Origin: JANLTX01 sp049840835
Lineage (GTDB): Bacteria; Armatimonadota; Armatimonadia; Armatimonadales; Armatimonadaceae
Direction: 5' to 3'
NCBI GenBank assembly: GCA_049840835.1
Contig: JASGJG010000017.1
Location: 62,001-126,000 of the forward strand
DNA length: 64,000 bases
Below the pieces are notes generated by a model. The model worked only from the letters and a program-made list of their open reading frames with translations, was not told the origin of the DNA and searched no databases. How positions within the stretch are numbered: the first letter of the stretch is position 1; every line of letters begins with the position of its first letter. Shown here in pieces: positions 43,054 to 51,670 of the stretch. The position numbers and the translations under genes were made by a program.

Positions 43054-44067
43054 ATGGCAAAGCTACGCTATATCGATGCTCTGGCGCAGGGCATCCGCGA
43101 AGAGATGCGCCGCGACGAGTCTGTGTTTCTCGTCGGTGAAGAAGTCGGGCAGTACCAGGGCACCCTGGAGCTTTCCAAGGGCTTCTTAGAAGAGTTCGGC
43201 AAGCTCCGAATCGTGGATACCCCCATCTCCGAGGTCGGTATCATCGGGCTGGGAATCGGTGCGGCTATGGCCGGACTACGCCCCATCTGCGAGATGATGC
43301 GCCTGGACTTCGCCACGCCCGCCTTCGACCAGATCGTGCAGCACGCGGCCAAGATTCGCTACATGTTCGGCGGCCAGTTCAAGGTGCCCATGGTGATCCG
43401 TGGCCCCTCTGGCGTTGGGCTTCAGCTCTCCGCTCAGCACTCCCAGGCCATCGAAGCGACCTTCGCACACTATCCCGGCCTGAAAGTGGTCTGCCCGGCC
43501 ACCCCCGCCGATGCCAAGGGCCTGATGCTCACCGCCATCCGCGATGATAATCCCGTGGTCATGGTGGAGTCTCTCCGCATGTACATGGTGAAGCCGGATG
43601 TGCTGGAGAAGATTCAGCCGGGCCTCTCCGAAGTGCCGGAAGGCGATGAAGGCGTGCCGTTTGGGAAAGCCAACGTGCTCCGCGAGGGTACCGATGTCAC
43701 CATCGTGGCCTATAGCTGGATGGCGATTAAAGCCCTGGAAGCGGCGAATATCCTGGCGAAAGACGGTATCTATGCCGAGGTTATCGACCTCCGTACGCTG
43801 ACCCCCTTAGACATGGCGACCCCGCTGGCGTCTATCAAGAAGACGCATAGAGCAGTCGTCGTGCAGGAGCAGTGGGGCCTCTATGGCGCCGCCGCCGAGG
43901 TCAGCGCCCAGATCGCCGAGCGCGGGTTCTACGACCTGGATGCGCCGGTACAGCGCGTGACCGGAGCCTTCGTTCCCATGCCTTACGCCAAGAACCTGGA
44001 AGCCCTGGCGTTCGCCAACGAGAACGATATCGTGGCCGCGGTGAAGCGGACGCTGGGAGGCAAGTAA
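43054..44067 (+). CDS. pdhB: pyruvate dehydrogenase E1 component, beta subunit
   Basis: 337 residues from ATG 43054 (MAKLRYIDALAQGIREEMRR); a longer frame from 42958 only overlaps pdhA. Family markers are FLVGEEVGQYQGTLELSKG, RIVDTPISEVGIIGLGIGAA, PMVIRGPSGVG and the C-terminal EVIDLRTLTPLD. In many acetoin/pyruvate enzymes the second subunit reads the same way, so an acetoin dehydrogenase cannot be fully excluded. The E2 gene begins directly after the stop. Confidence 0.92.
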   Translation: MAKLRYIDALAQGIREEMRRDESVFLVGEEVGQYQGTLELSKGFLEEFGKLRIVDTPISEVGIIGLGIGAAMAGLRPICEMMRLDFATPAFDQIVQHAAKIRYMFGGQFKVPMVIRGPSGVGLQLSAQHSQAIEATFAHYPGLKVVCPATPADAKGLMLTAIRDDNPVVMVESLRMYMVKPDVLEKIQPGLSEVPEGDEGVPFGKANVLREGTDVTIVAYSWMAIKALEAANILAKDGIYAEVIDLRTLTPLDMATPLASIKKTHRAVVVQEQWGLYGAAAEVSAQIAERGFYDLDAPVQRVTGAFVPMPYAKNLEALAFANENDIVAAVKRTLGGK

Positions 44068-45477
44068 ATGGCCGACATTATCATGCCCAAGATGGGCGAT
44101 GCCATGGAAGAGGGCACTATTGTCCAGATTCTAAAGAATGTGGGCGATACAGTGGGGCCAGACGATGCGGTGTTCGAGATCGAAACCGATAAGTCCAACG
44201 TGGAAGTCCCCGCAGGCGCGGCAGGCGTGGTCCATGAGATCCGCCACGGCGCCGGTTCCACCGTCCCTGTTGGTACCGTCGTGGTGGTCCTCGGTCAGGG
44301 TGCCCCGCCCGCAAACGCAGGAACTGCCCCCCCCGCCCCCGTCTCATCCGGCTCCGCCGGGACAGGGGAGCCGGAAAAGGCTAACACCGAACCCACCACC
44401 TCTGGCACCCCCGTGCCGCCGCAGGCGGAAACACACGGGGGCGGGGGGGGCAATACGCCTACCCCCAAGGTGGTTGAGTTCGTGGCGGGTAAGCCGCTGG
44501 GTGATACCTATGCGGGTGCGCTCCCCGAGAACTTCGGTGGCAGTGCGTCCGTGCTGGGTGAGCCCATTGACGCTGAAGCGCCCGCTTCCGCCGGTTCCGA
44601 TATCCGGGTGAAAGCCTCCCCGCTGGCCCGCGCTATGGCTGCTGCCAGTGGCGTGAGCCTGGCCTCTATCTCCGCCGCTGGCCCCATAAAAGCCGCCGAC
44701 GTGAAGGCCGCGCTGCAGAGTGGTACTTCTGGCACCCCTGCGGCAGCGGGGGCGGGGGGGGCAGTTTCCACTCCGGTTGCCGATGAGGTCGAGGTGCAGG
44801 TCTACAATGCCATGCGCAAGACCATTGCGCGGCGTCTGACCGAGAGCAAGCAGACTATTCCGCACTTCTATGTGACCATAGAAGTGGATATGGAAGAGCT
44901 GCTGGCCCTGCGTGAGAAGATCAACGCTGGAGCCGAAGCCGCCAAAGCGCCTAAGGTCACCGTCAATGACTGTCTCATCAAGGCCGTCGCGGTTGCCATG
45001 CGCACCAATCCGAACGTGAACAGCAAGTTCGAGGATAACAAGCGTATCGTCAGTAAGGCTGCCAACATCGGGTTCGGCGTCGCGCTGGAAGACGGGCTTA
45101 TCGTTCCGGTGGTGCGCAACGTGGAGAGCAAGTCTCTGCGCGAGATAGCAGGCACCACGAAGCCGCTGGTCGAGAAAGCGCGCAGTGGGAAACTGCAGCC
45201 TGCCGAGTACACCGGTGGCACGTTTACTGTGAGCAACATGGGCGCGGTGGCCGAGGTGGAGAACTTCGCTGCTATCGTCAACCCTGGCGAAGGCGCGATT
45301 CTCGCGATCTCGTCTACCCGCACGGTTCCCGCCGTGGTGGGTGGGCAGATTGTGATTCGCAAGCGCATGAAGATGACCTTGAGCGCGGACCATCGGGTAG
45401 TCGATGGGGCGGATGCCGCTGCGTTCCTGGGCGACCTCAAGCGCGTGATCGAAACTCCCATGGAGCTTCTGCTGTAA
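44068..45477 (+). CDS. pdhC: dihydrolipoamide acetyltransferase (E2)
   Basis: 469 residues. Lipoyl domain 1-77 with the lipoylated Lys42 (EIETDKSNVEV), a linker, a peripheral subunit-binding domain (about 185-225; ASPLARAMAAASGVSLASI) and the catalytic acyltransferase domain with His442 in ADHRVVDGADAAAF. The linker before and after the subunit-binding domain is enlarged by in-frame palindromic-repeat DNA, giving Pro/Ala- and Gly-rich stretches. This suits a flexible swinging-arm linker. No E3 gene is adjacent. A 128-aa gene of unknown function follows after 3 nt. Confidence 0.93.
   Translation: MADIIMPKMGDAMEEGTIVQILKNVGDTVGPDDAVFEIETDKSNVEVPAGAAGVVHEIRHGAGSTVPVGTVVVVLGQGAPPANAGTAPPAPVSSGSAGTGEPEKANTEPTTSGTPVPPQAETHGGGGGNTPTPKVVEFVAGKPLGDTYAGALPENFGGSASVLGEPIDAEAPASAGSDIRVKASPLARAMAAASGVSLASISAAGPIKAADVKAALQSGTSGTPAAAGAGGAVSTPVADEVEVQVYNAMRKTIARRLTESKQTIPHFYVTIEVDMEELLALREKINAGAEAAKAPKVTVNDCLIKAVAVAMRTNPNVNSKFEDNKRIVSKAANIGFGVALEDGLIVPVVRNVESKSLREIAGTTKPLVEKARSGKLQPAEYTGGTFTVSNMGAVAEVENFAAIVNPGEGAILAISSTRTVPAVVGGQIVIRKRMKMTLSADHRVVDGADAAAFLGDLKRVIETPMELLL
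44327..44450. repeat. palindromic repeat inside the E2 linker (copy 2)
   Basis: Arms 44327-44341 and 44436-44450 (C8-G-C5-G and its complement) match those of the peptidase insert at 2387-2507. The left inner block (CCGGCTCCGCCGGGACAGGG) is also close to that copy. It is translated in frame through the linker. Confidence 0.8.
44722..44761. repeat. partial copy of the same repeat in the E2 gene
   Basis: The right end only: GGCACCCC at 44731 leading to CGGGGGCGGGGGGGG at 44747-44761, the same order as in the right half of 44327-44450. The left arm is missing. It lies in frame between the subunit-binding and catalytic domains. Confidence 0.65.
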
Positions 45478-45480
45478 GCC

Positions 45481-45867
45481 ATGCACAAGCCATTCACACC
45501 TCCCCCTGCGTTTCCGAAAGAAGCGTTCCTGGCGCGTATCTCGCCCTGGAAAAAGCTGCTCTGGGAGCCCGGTTCCGACCGCATCGTTATCGAGTGGGGT
45601 ATCGGGCAGGGACCGAAAGTCATCGTCTATCCAGCGGCGGCCCGCGCTATGGGCTTCAACCTGCTGGAGGGGCTCTCCGCCCCCGCAAACGATGAGCGCT
45701 GGGCGGACTACTTAGAGGAAATCTATCTCCCTCAGGTAGCGGAGGCCGTGGAAAACAACGGGGGCACGGCGCAGATAATCTGCGCCGACCAGCGCCCCAT
45801 ACAGGTGATGCGTACCCGGCGGCGCGCCCAGGAATCTGTGGCGCACGCACGAGGTGCAGCGCACTAA
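45481..45867 (+). CDS. hypothetical protein, last gene of the pdh operon
   Basis: 128 residues, not recognised. It starts 3 nt after the E2 stop and is followed by a terminator, so it belongs to the pdh operon. The sequence is hydrophilic and compact (FPKEAFLARISPWKKLLWEP, then RWADYLEEIYLPQVAEAVEN), with a basic C-terminus (RTRRRAQESVAHARGAAH). Two cysteine-free halves and no membrane helix; a soluble accessory protein is likely. Confidence 0.6.
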   Translation: MHKPFTPPPAFPKEAFLARISPWKKLLWEPGSDRIVIEWGIGQGPKVIVYPAAARAMGFNLLEGLSAPANDERWADYLEEIYLPQVAEAVENNGGTAQIICADQRPIQVMRTRRRAQESVAHARGAAH

Positions 45868-45874
45868 AAAACAC

Positions 45875-45900
45875 ACCGCCGCCGGGAACTCCCCGGCGGT
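45875..45900 (+). terminator. terminator after the pdh operon
   Basis: ACCGCCGCCGGG pairs with CCCCGGCGGT with minor bulging, followed by a T-containing tail (TTCGGTGTCTT). It lies 8 nt after the last gene of the operon. Confidence 0.65.
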
Positions 45901-45953
45901 TTCGGTGTCTTCCTACGGGAAATCCCTCACTTTTAGAACAGGAATTAACAGTA

Positions 45954-46505
45954 ATGCAGGTTGGTAAACCCGCGCCGGAGTTCACCGCTCCCGCCGCGTT
46001 CCCCGATGACACGCCGTCTAGCCCGATCAAGAAAGTCTCTCTGTCTGACTACAAGGGCAAGTGGCTCATCTTCTTCTGGTATCCGCTGGACTTCACCTTT
46101 GTGTGCCCCACCGAGATCCTCGCCCTCTCCGATCGTATCGAAGAGTTCCAGGACCTGGACTGCGAGATTCTGGGCGCCTCCACGGACAGCGTGTACAGCC
46201 ACCGCGCCTGGGTGCGCACTCCGCGTGATGAGAACGGTATCGCCGGTACGTCCTACCCGATTATCGCGGACATGACCCAGAACATCGCCCGTGACTACGG
46301 CGTGCTGATCGAAGAGGAAGGCATCGCGCTGCGCGGTCTCTTCATCATCAACCCCGAAGGCGTCGTCGTACACGCCACGGTCAACGCGAACAACGTGGGC
46401 CGCAACGTAGACGAAGTCCTGCGCTCCCTCCAGGCGTTCCAGTCCGGTGGGCTGTGTGCGGCCAACTGGCGACCGGGTATCAACAACCTGACGCCGGGAA
46501 GCTAG
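45954..46505 (+). CDS. 2-Cys peroxiredoxin (AhpC/TSA family)
   Basis: 183 residues. Peroxidatic Cys51 sits in YPLDFTFVCPTEILALS and the resolving Cys168 in GGLCAANWRPG, the typical 2-Cys arrangement. It reduces hydrogen peroxide and organic peroxides in the cytoplasm. AGGAAT precedes ATG 45954. The TlpA-like thioredoxin gene 11 nt downstream may re-reduce it or act alongside it. No ahpF or ahpD is adjacent. Confidence 0.93.
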   Translation: MQVGKPAPEFTAPAAFPDDTPSSPIKKVSLSDYKGKWLIFFWYPLDFTFVCPTEILALSDRIEEFQDLDCEILGASTDSVYSHRAWVRTPRDENGIAGTSYPIIADMTQNIARDYGVLIEEEGIALRGLFIINPEGVVVHATVNANNVGRNVDEVLRSLQAFQSGGLCAANWRPGINNLTPGS

Positions 46506-46516
46506 GATTTAAAAAA

Positions 46517-46969
46517 ATGCCCCTCCGTAGCGGCTCGGATATGCCGAGCTTAGCAGGGGCCACGGAGTGGATCGGGGAGCCACAGAGCCGCGAGGCGCTG
46601 CTAGGCTCCCCGACCTTTATCCACTTCTGGTCGATCTCCTGCTACATCTGTAAAGACAACCTCCCCCGCCTCAAAGGCTGGATAGACGAATACGCGCCGC
46701 AGGGCGTGAAGTTCGTAGCGGTGCACATGCCGCGTGAGGAAGTCGAGACCGATATTGAGAAGGTCAAAGCGGCCATAGCCGAGTTTGGCATTCCCGGTCC
46801 GTGTGCTGTGGATAATCAGCACACTCTCACCCAGGCGTTTGGCAACGACCAGGCGTGGGTGCCCTACTATTTCCTCTTTGATGCCGAGGGTAAACTAAAG
46901 AGTAGGGGGGCGGGTAACGCCGCCGCCGATACTCTGGAAGGCGCGCTGAAGCGCTTAGTAACCGAATGA
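46517..46969 (+). CDS. TlpA-like thioredoxin-fold protein
   Basis: 150 residues from ATG 46517; the in-frame extension to 46454 overlaps the peroxiredoxin gene and is not used. Thioredoxin fold with redox motif Cys42-Tyr-Ile-Cys45 in FIHFWSISCYICKDNLPRL, followed by the cis-Pro strand (WVPYYFLFDAEGK). Most such proteins are exported, but this start shows no signal peptide, so a cytoplasmic partner of the peroxiredoxin is possible. The stop overlaps the LOG gene start by 4 nt. Confidence 0.83.
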   Translation: MPLRSGSDMPSLAGATEWIGEPQSREALLGSPTFIHFWSISCYICKDNLPRLKGWIDEYAPQGVKFVAVHMPREEVETDIEKVKAAIAEFGIPGPCAVDNQHTLTQAFGNDQAWVPYYFLFDAEGKLKSRGAGNAAADTLEGALKRLVTE

Positions 46970-47784
46970 TTAAACCCAACGGAACCGCCGATGAGCGCCT
47001 GCTCAAGTCACCGACTGCCGAGCAAGCGCAGTTCCTTCACTCCGATCCCTGGCGCGTGCTGCGCATCCAATCGGAGTTCGTAAAAGGCTTCGATGCCCTG
47101 GCCGGAATCGACCGCGCCGTAACCATCTTCGGTTCGGCCCGTACCCAGCCCGATGACCCCATGTACCTCGCCACGGTAGAGACCGCCAAGCTGCTCGGTC
47201 AGGCAGGCTTCTCAGTCATAACCGGAGGTGGACCGGGCATTATGCAGGCAGGGAACCAGGGCGCCCGCGAAGCAGGCGTCACCAGCGTCGGGCTGAACAT
47301 TGAGCTACCGTTCGAGCAGCACATCAACCCCTACACAGACATAGATGTGGAGTTCCGCTACTTCATGGTCCGCAAGACCATGCTAGTCAAGTACGCTCAA
47401 GCGTTCGTGATCTTCCCCGGCGGCTTCGGGACACTCGATGAGCTTATGGAAGCCATCACGCTGATTCAGACCGGCAAGATTCGCAACTTCCCGGTGATTC
47501 TCTTCGGCAAGAGCTACTGGCAGGGCCTCTTCGACTGGCTCCAGAACACCGTGCTGGAGCGCGGTAATATCTCGCCGGAAGACATGCACCTCATGCTACT
47601 GACCGACTCGCCCGCCGAAGTCCGCGATGTTATCGTGAATGCGATAGAAGGCAAAGCCGGTCATATCGCCGCCCGCGAAGCCGCCGCCCTCCGCGAAACC
47701 GCCCGTGTCTACGCCGGTTACGGCGCTGGCGATGAGCTAGACCTGGAAAGCGGCCTGCGCCTCTCCTCGGCGGAAGAGGATTAG
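46966..47784 (+). CDS. LOG-family nucleotide 5'-monophosphate phosphoribohydrolase
   Basis: 272 residues with the family hallmark PGGFGTLDELMEAITLIQTGKI and the nucleotide-binding loop VITGGGPGIMQAGNQGAREAG. LOG proteins hydrolyse nucleoside monophosphates such as cytokinin ribotides or purine nucleotides. An N-terminal extension of about 45 residues and a C-terminal helix complete it. ATGA overlap with the thioredoxin-like gene indicates coupling. Redox association is by position only. Confidence 0.9.
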   Translation: MIKPNGTADERLLKSPTAEQAQFLHSDPWRVLRIQSEFVKGFDALAGIDRAVTIFGSARTQPDDPMYLATVETAKLLGQAGFSVITGGGPGIMQAGNQGAREAGVTSVGLNIELPFEQHINPYTDIDVEFRYFMVRKTMLVKYAQAFVIFPGGFGTLDELMEAITLIQTGKIRNFPVILFGKSYWQGLFDWLQNTVLERGNISPEDMHLMLLTDSPAEVRDVIVNAIEGKAGHIAAREAAALRETARVYAGYGAGDELDLESGLRLSSAEED

Positions 47785-47788
47785 CACC

Positions 47789-47998
47789 CATCCCCCTGCC
47801 CCTTCCCTCGGTCTTAATCCTGCTTCGCAGGGACTAAGGAAGGGGAGTGCGTGGTGACAACTAGAAAGCGTAGTGGGTTACACCAAACCCTTTTATGCTT
47901 GGTGATATAGCCCTCGCCCTCATATTGGTCAGAGCGTTCTCCCTCCCTTCGTCCCGCGGAACGCGGATAAAGACCGAAGGGAGGGCTGGGGAGGGATG
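47789..47998. repeat. long imperfect palindromic region after the LOG gene
   Basis: The left part (CATCCCCCTGCCCCTTCCCT) and right part pair imperfectly over nearly 30 bp, with the GGTCTT/AAGACC core shared. The central 80 bp (about 47850-47930) is AT-richer and shows no gene. It ends 18 bp before the -10 box of the SIMPL gene. Confidence 0.65.
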
Positions 47999-48015
47999 CA
48001 AAAAGGGAGTGCCAG

Positions 48016-48021
48016 TATAAT
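48016..48021 (+). promoter_or_regulatory. -10 box, probable leaderless start of the SIMPL gene
   Basis: A perfect TATAAT ends 5 nt before ATG 48027, and no ribosome binding site separates them. Confidence 0.5.
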
Positions 48022-48026
48022 CCAAT

Positions 48027-48683
48027 ATGGATACTCCCCCAGACCTGATTACGGTGTCGGCAACGCACCTGGTCGATCTTCCGGCTATTGGAGCGGCAAT
48101 CAGTCTTACGGTAGAGGGTAGCTCTTACTTCGGCGGTAGTGCCGCTCTGGAAAAAGTCCGCGAGGTTGCGGCGCTTGTAGCAGACTTACGCCGCTTTGCT
48201 ATTGCGGATGAAAATATAAAACTCCGGCAAGTCTCCAACTCCCATGGGCTCGTAAAATCGTCCACCGTTTCCTACTCTCTGGAGGTTGAAGTAAAGAGTA
48301 TGGAGCATATGGGGGATGTGCTTATGACGCTAGCTGCACACAAAAGCGTCAAGGTAAACCGCACGGCCTGGAAGTATGAGGACACTCCTGGGATTACCGA
48401 TGATGCCACGGCGCTCTGTGCCTCTATTGCATTACAGCGCGCCCGCCGGGTTGCAGAAACATTAGGCGTTACGTTACTCGGAGTTCATCGCTGTAAGACC
48501 ACCCGGCGAATCCCTATGACCGATCATGAGGGAGAGGGAAGTATGGCTTACAGTAGCCCTATGATGCGAATGAAGAGTGCCGCCTCCTGGCATGACATCG
48601 GGGGCTGGGACTTGAACCACACCAAAACCGTTTGCTTTGAAACCGAGATAGAGTTTCGTGTGAGTCCACTTTCTGTGGGCTGA
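48027..48683 (+). CDS. SIMPL/DUF541-domain protein
   Basis: 218 residues. The SIMPL-type pattern is seen: ITVSATHLVDLPAIGAAISLTVEGSSYFG at the N-terminus, and the later YSLEVEVKSMEHMGDVLMTL with ASIALQRARRVAETLGVTLLGV, which corresponds to the repeated domain. Most family members are periplasmic, but no signal peptide is seen here. The role is poorly understood. Transcription is probably leaderless. The second AfsR-like regulator follows 45 nt later behind its own -10. Confidence 0.75.
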   Translation: MDTPPDLITVSATHLVDLPAIGAAISLTVEGSSYFGGSAALEKVREVAALVADLRRFAIADENIKLRQVSNSHGLVKSSTVSYSLEVEVKSMEHMGDVLMTLAAHKSVKVNRTAWKYEDTPGITDDATALCASIALQRARRVAETLGVTLLGVHRCKTTRRIPMTDHEGEGSMAYSSPMMRMKSAASWHDIGGWDLNHTKTVCFETEIEFRVSPLSVG

Positions 48684-48714
48684 AAATCTCACGGAACAAA
48701 AACTTAGCAGGCTG

Positions 48715-48720
48715 TATACT
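48715..48720 (+). promoter_or_regulatory. -10 box before the second AfsR-like gene
   Basis: TATACT ends 8 nt before ATG 48729, compatible with a leaderless or very short leader. A single CGGAAC(A) lies at 48692-48698, similar to the heptamers near the first regulator. Confidence 0.4.
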
Positions 48721-48728
48721 TTTCCTGC

Positions 48729-51417
48729 ATGTTGACGCCGTGGCAGGTGCGCCTTCTGGGAGATTTTCGAGCGGAGAGAGGCCACCAGGTAGTAACTCGG
48801 TTCCGTTCGCGGGCAACCATGGCGCTGTTTGCCTACCTCTGCCTGCACCCCGGTCGCTTATTCTCGCGCGAGGAGCTGGCCGATAGGTTCTGGCCCGAAG
48901 CGGACGTAGAAGCCGGGCGAGCGAGTTTAAGAGTTGCCCTCAACTCCCTCAAAAAAGCCCTGGAGCCACCCCCGGACGCCCCAAACTCGGTTATCGAGGC
49001 CACCCGCGAAGCCATCCGCCTGCGCCCCGAAGCGGTCATCGTAGACGTTCGCGAGTTCGAGAAAGCCGTCAAGGAGCGTCGCATCGAAGATGCCCTCGCC
49101 CTCTATGGCGGCGACTTTCTGCCGGGCTTCTACGACGAGTGGGTTCTAGATGAGCAGGGGAGGCTGCAGGGATTAATACCCAACCAACTTCTCCCCCTAA
49201 CCCCCTCCCCTAAAGGGAAGGGGGAACGTACAGAACTTGCGTCTTCCGGAATTCCCGCCACAGACCCCATTGGTGATTCAAATTCCCCCTTCCCTTTAGG
49301 GGAGGGGGTTAGGGGGAGAGGTAATAATCTCCCTCTAACTCTAGACGCCTTCTTCGGTCGTGAAGCCGAACTCGCGCAGGCACAGGGGCTACTGCAAACC
49401 AATCGATTGGTCTGTCTTATGGGACCGGGCGGCATGGGAAAAACGCGCACCGCGCTGGAGGTGGCACGGGGAGTAAGCGGGTTCCCCGGCGGGGTCTGGT
49501 TCGTGCCGCTGGCTGCAGTGCTGGACTCCCGACGTATTCCGGGGGCTATCAGTGAGGCCATGGGGCTGCCACAGGGAAGTGAACCCTTGGCAGGGGTGAC
49601 TGAGCGCACATTGGTTGTGCTGGATAACCTGGAGCAACTGGATAGTAGCGTAGGGGCGGAGGTTGAGCGGCTCCTGGCGCGGATGCCCGCGCTGGTGGTG
49701 CTGGCAACATCCAGAGCGCGGCTAGGAGTGCGTGGGGAGCGGGTGATTACGCTCGGTGCGTTGTCACTTCCAGAAGTGGGGGAGCCGCTGGGGAAACTGG
49801 CGCAGCGACCCGCCGTGGCGCTGTTCTGCGATAGAGCACGCGGGGCATCGGCGGAGTTCGGGCTGACCGAGCGGAATGCGGGGGCGATTACGGGGCTGTG
49901 CCAGAAGCTGGAGGGGTTGCCGCTCGCCATTGAATTGGCTGCTGCCTGGGCAGGGGTGCTGACTCCAGGCGCAGATGCTAGAGAAGTTCGAGCAGCGCCT
50001 GGCATTAGAGGCCAGAAAGCCAGATAGAGAGGCCCGGCATCTCTCACTGAGAGCGGCTATCGGGTGGTCGGTAGACCTGCTAACCCCGGAACTCAGGCGG
50101 CTGTTCTACGCCCTCTCTGTGTTTCGCGGCGGTTTTACAGCCGAAGTTGCAGGGGAAGTCGCCGATGTGGAGGGAATCCATGATGGTCTGACCCGGCTCC
50201 GGGAGCAGAGTCTGCTGGTAGCGGACTTAAGTGGCGATGTAGCGCGGTTCTCTCTGCCAGAAGCCATACGGGAGTTCGCTGAGGAGCAGCTGAGAGAAGA
50301 AACTCGGGAGCGACATGCAGCCTGGGCGTACCGAGAGGGAGACGCCGTGAAACTGGGCATAGAAGAAGATGCCAATGTGCGGGCGGCGCTGCAGTTCTTG
50401 AGAGATCGAGGGCGAATTGGGGAGTTTATGCGCCTGACCGGGCGCTATGCGTTTACCTGGTTCCGGGCGGGGCATCTGCAGGAAGGGCAGGAAGCGCTGG
50501 AGACAGCATTGGCGCTGGACTCCGAGGAACTTGCCTATACGAACCGGCTGCCTGTCTATCGGATTCGAGGAGCTTTCCATCATTTTCGGCAGGATGGAGA
50601 AGGGGCACGCCTGGCGGCTGCGGCCTGTATCGCTCTAGCGGAAGCGAATGGCGATGAAGTAACCGTCGCGACGATGATGATGGACAGCGCGACGACTCTG
50701 CTGGTGGCACGACGTTTTGAGGAAGCGCTGGTACAGCTACAAGAGGTGTTGCCGCGCGTGCAGGCACTGGGGCGTACCGAAGATCATTCTGCCTGTCTGA
50801 ATAACATGGGCATATGTGCCATTGAATTGGGGCAGTGGGAGCAGGCGCGGCAGTGGCTCACCCAGGCGATTACAGTTACCCAGAGCGATACAGCGCGATT
50901 CCGCCATGGGCTGGCACTGGACCTTATGGCCCGACTGGCCCGCTGCGAGGGGAATCTACTGCAGGCGGTGGACCTGCTGGAGCAGGCAGAAGCGGCTATG
51001 CGCGCTGATAACCATGAGTTCTACTTAGTCTTCGTGCTGCAGAACCATGCCGTGGTGCGAGCGCTATTGCGGATTCCGGCGGCGTATGCGAAACTTGCGG
51101 AGTGCCTGCCGATTCAGAAGACTACCGGGTCCGATGAAGGTTGGTTGGACATCGCCGAAGCGCTGCTGTTTGTGAAGGGTTTAGAAGGCACGCTGACTCC
51201 AACAGAGGTGAGCCTGCTGGGAGCCTGTGAGGCATTGCGCGGAGAGAGAGAGCTGCTGCCGCGCCTGAGAGTGGAGGCGCAGAACTGGCAGGAACTAATA
51301 CGGCGCGGGCGCGTCTTATTGGGGGATACAGCGTTTGAGAGCAGGTTTGCTGCCGGGCGGGAGCTGGCATTGACCGCACTGGTAGAAGCTCTTGACAAAG
51401 TGATGGAAATCAGATAG
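48729..51417 (+). pseudogene. second AfsR/SARP-like regulator, frameshifted
   Basis: Two overlapping frames, 48729-50027 and 49975-51417, together encode one regulator of about 895 residues. It begins with a winged-helix and BTAD domain (LTPWQVRLLGDFRAERG, EELADRFWPEADVE). An NB-ARC ATPase follows, with Walker A GPGGMGKTRTALEVARG and Walker B LVVLDNLEQL, and then a TPR-like helical C-terminus. The break is at 49968-49969, where one extra G turns AGVLTPAQMLEKFEQR into a frame ending after GADAREVRAAPG. A perfect 36-bp-armed palindrome lies in frame between the BTAD and ATPase domains. It is either inactivated or a sequence error. Confidence 0.8.
49191..49318. repeat. palindromic repeat with perfect 36-bp arms inside the regulator
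   Basis: Arms 49191-49226 and 49283-49318 are exact reverse complements. They are read in frame as LLPLTPSPKGKGE and SPFPLGEGVRGRG, a peptide pair I associate with repeat-derived segments in several environmental phyla. It lies in the linker between BTAD and NB-ARC. Confidence 0.85.
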
Positions 51418-51670
51418 AGTGTTGGGGTTGTGTGGACGTTTGCGCGTCAGCACGGCTAAAACAACCAGAGCCATGGCGCAGGGAGGTGCAAGGGCAGGTA
51501 GGGGTAGAAAATTATTCTAGATAGGGTGCCAGCCACCTGAAACCTATTGCCTGAGTATGCCTCGCGTATGGCCTTGTTGCCGGTGCGGGGTTTTTGTTTT
51601 TTATAAGCAAGAACGTCGTTGCACGGCAAGGGACCGGCTCCGAAACGCCGAGAGGAATAGAAGAAACAGT
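51418..51670 (+). promoter_or_regulatory. leader/promoter region of the str operon
   Basis: 253 bp without a gene. A possible promoter is TTGCCG at 51577 with TTATAA at 51601 (18-nt spacing), preceded by a G-rich, T-rich stretch. I see no tRNA or convincing r-protein leader fold, though the region before 51560 could hold one. Confidence 0.3.

Noticed and set aside
44344..45486. A 380-codon minus-strand frame opposite E2
   Set aside because: His/Arg-rich translation typical of an antisense shadow; E2 is certain.
51418..51670. tRNA gene in the gap before rpsL
   Set aside because: No cloverleaf or TpsiC-type arm could be placed.
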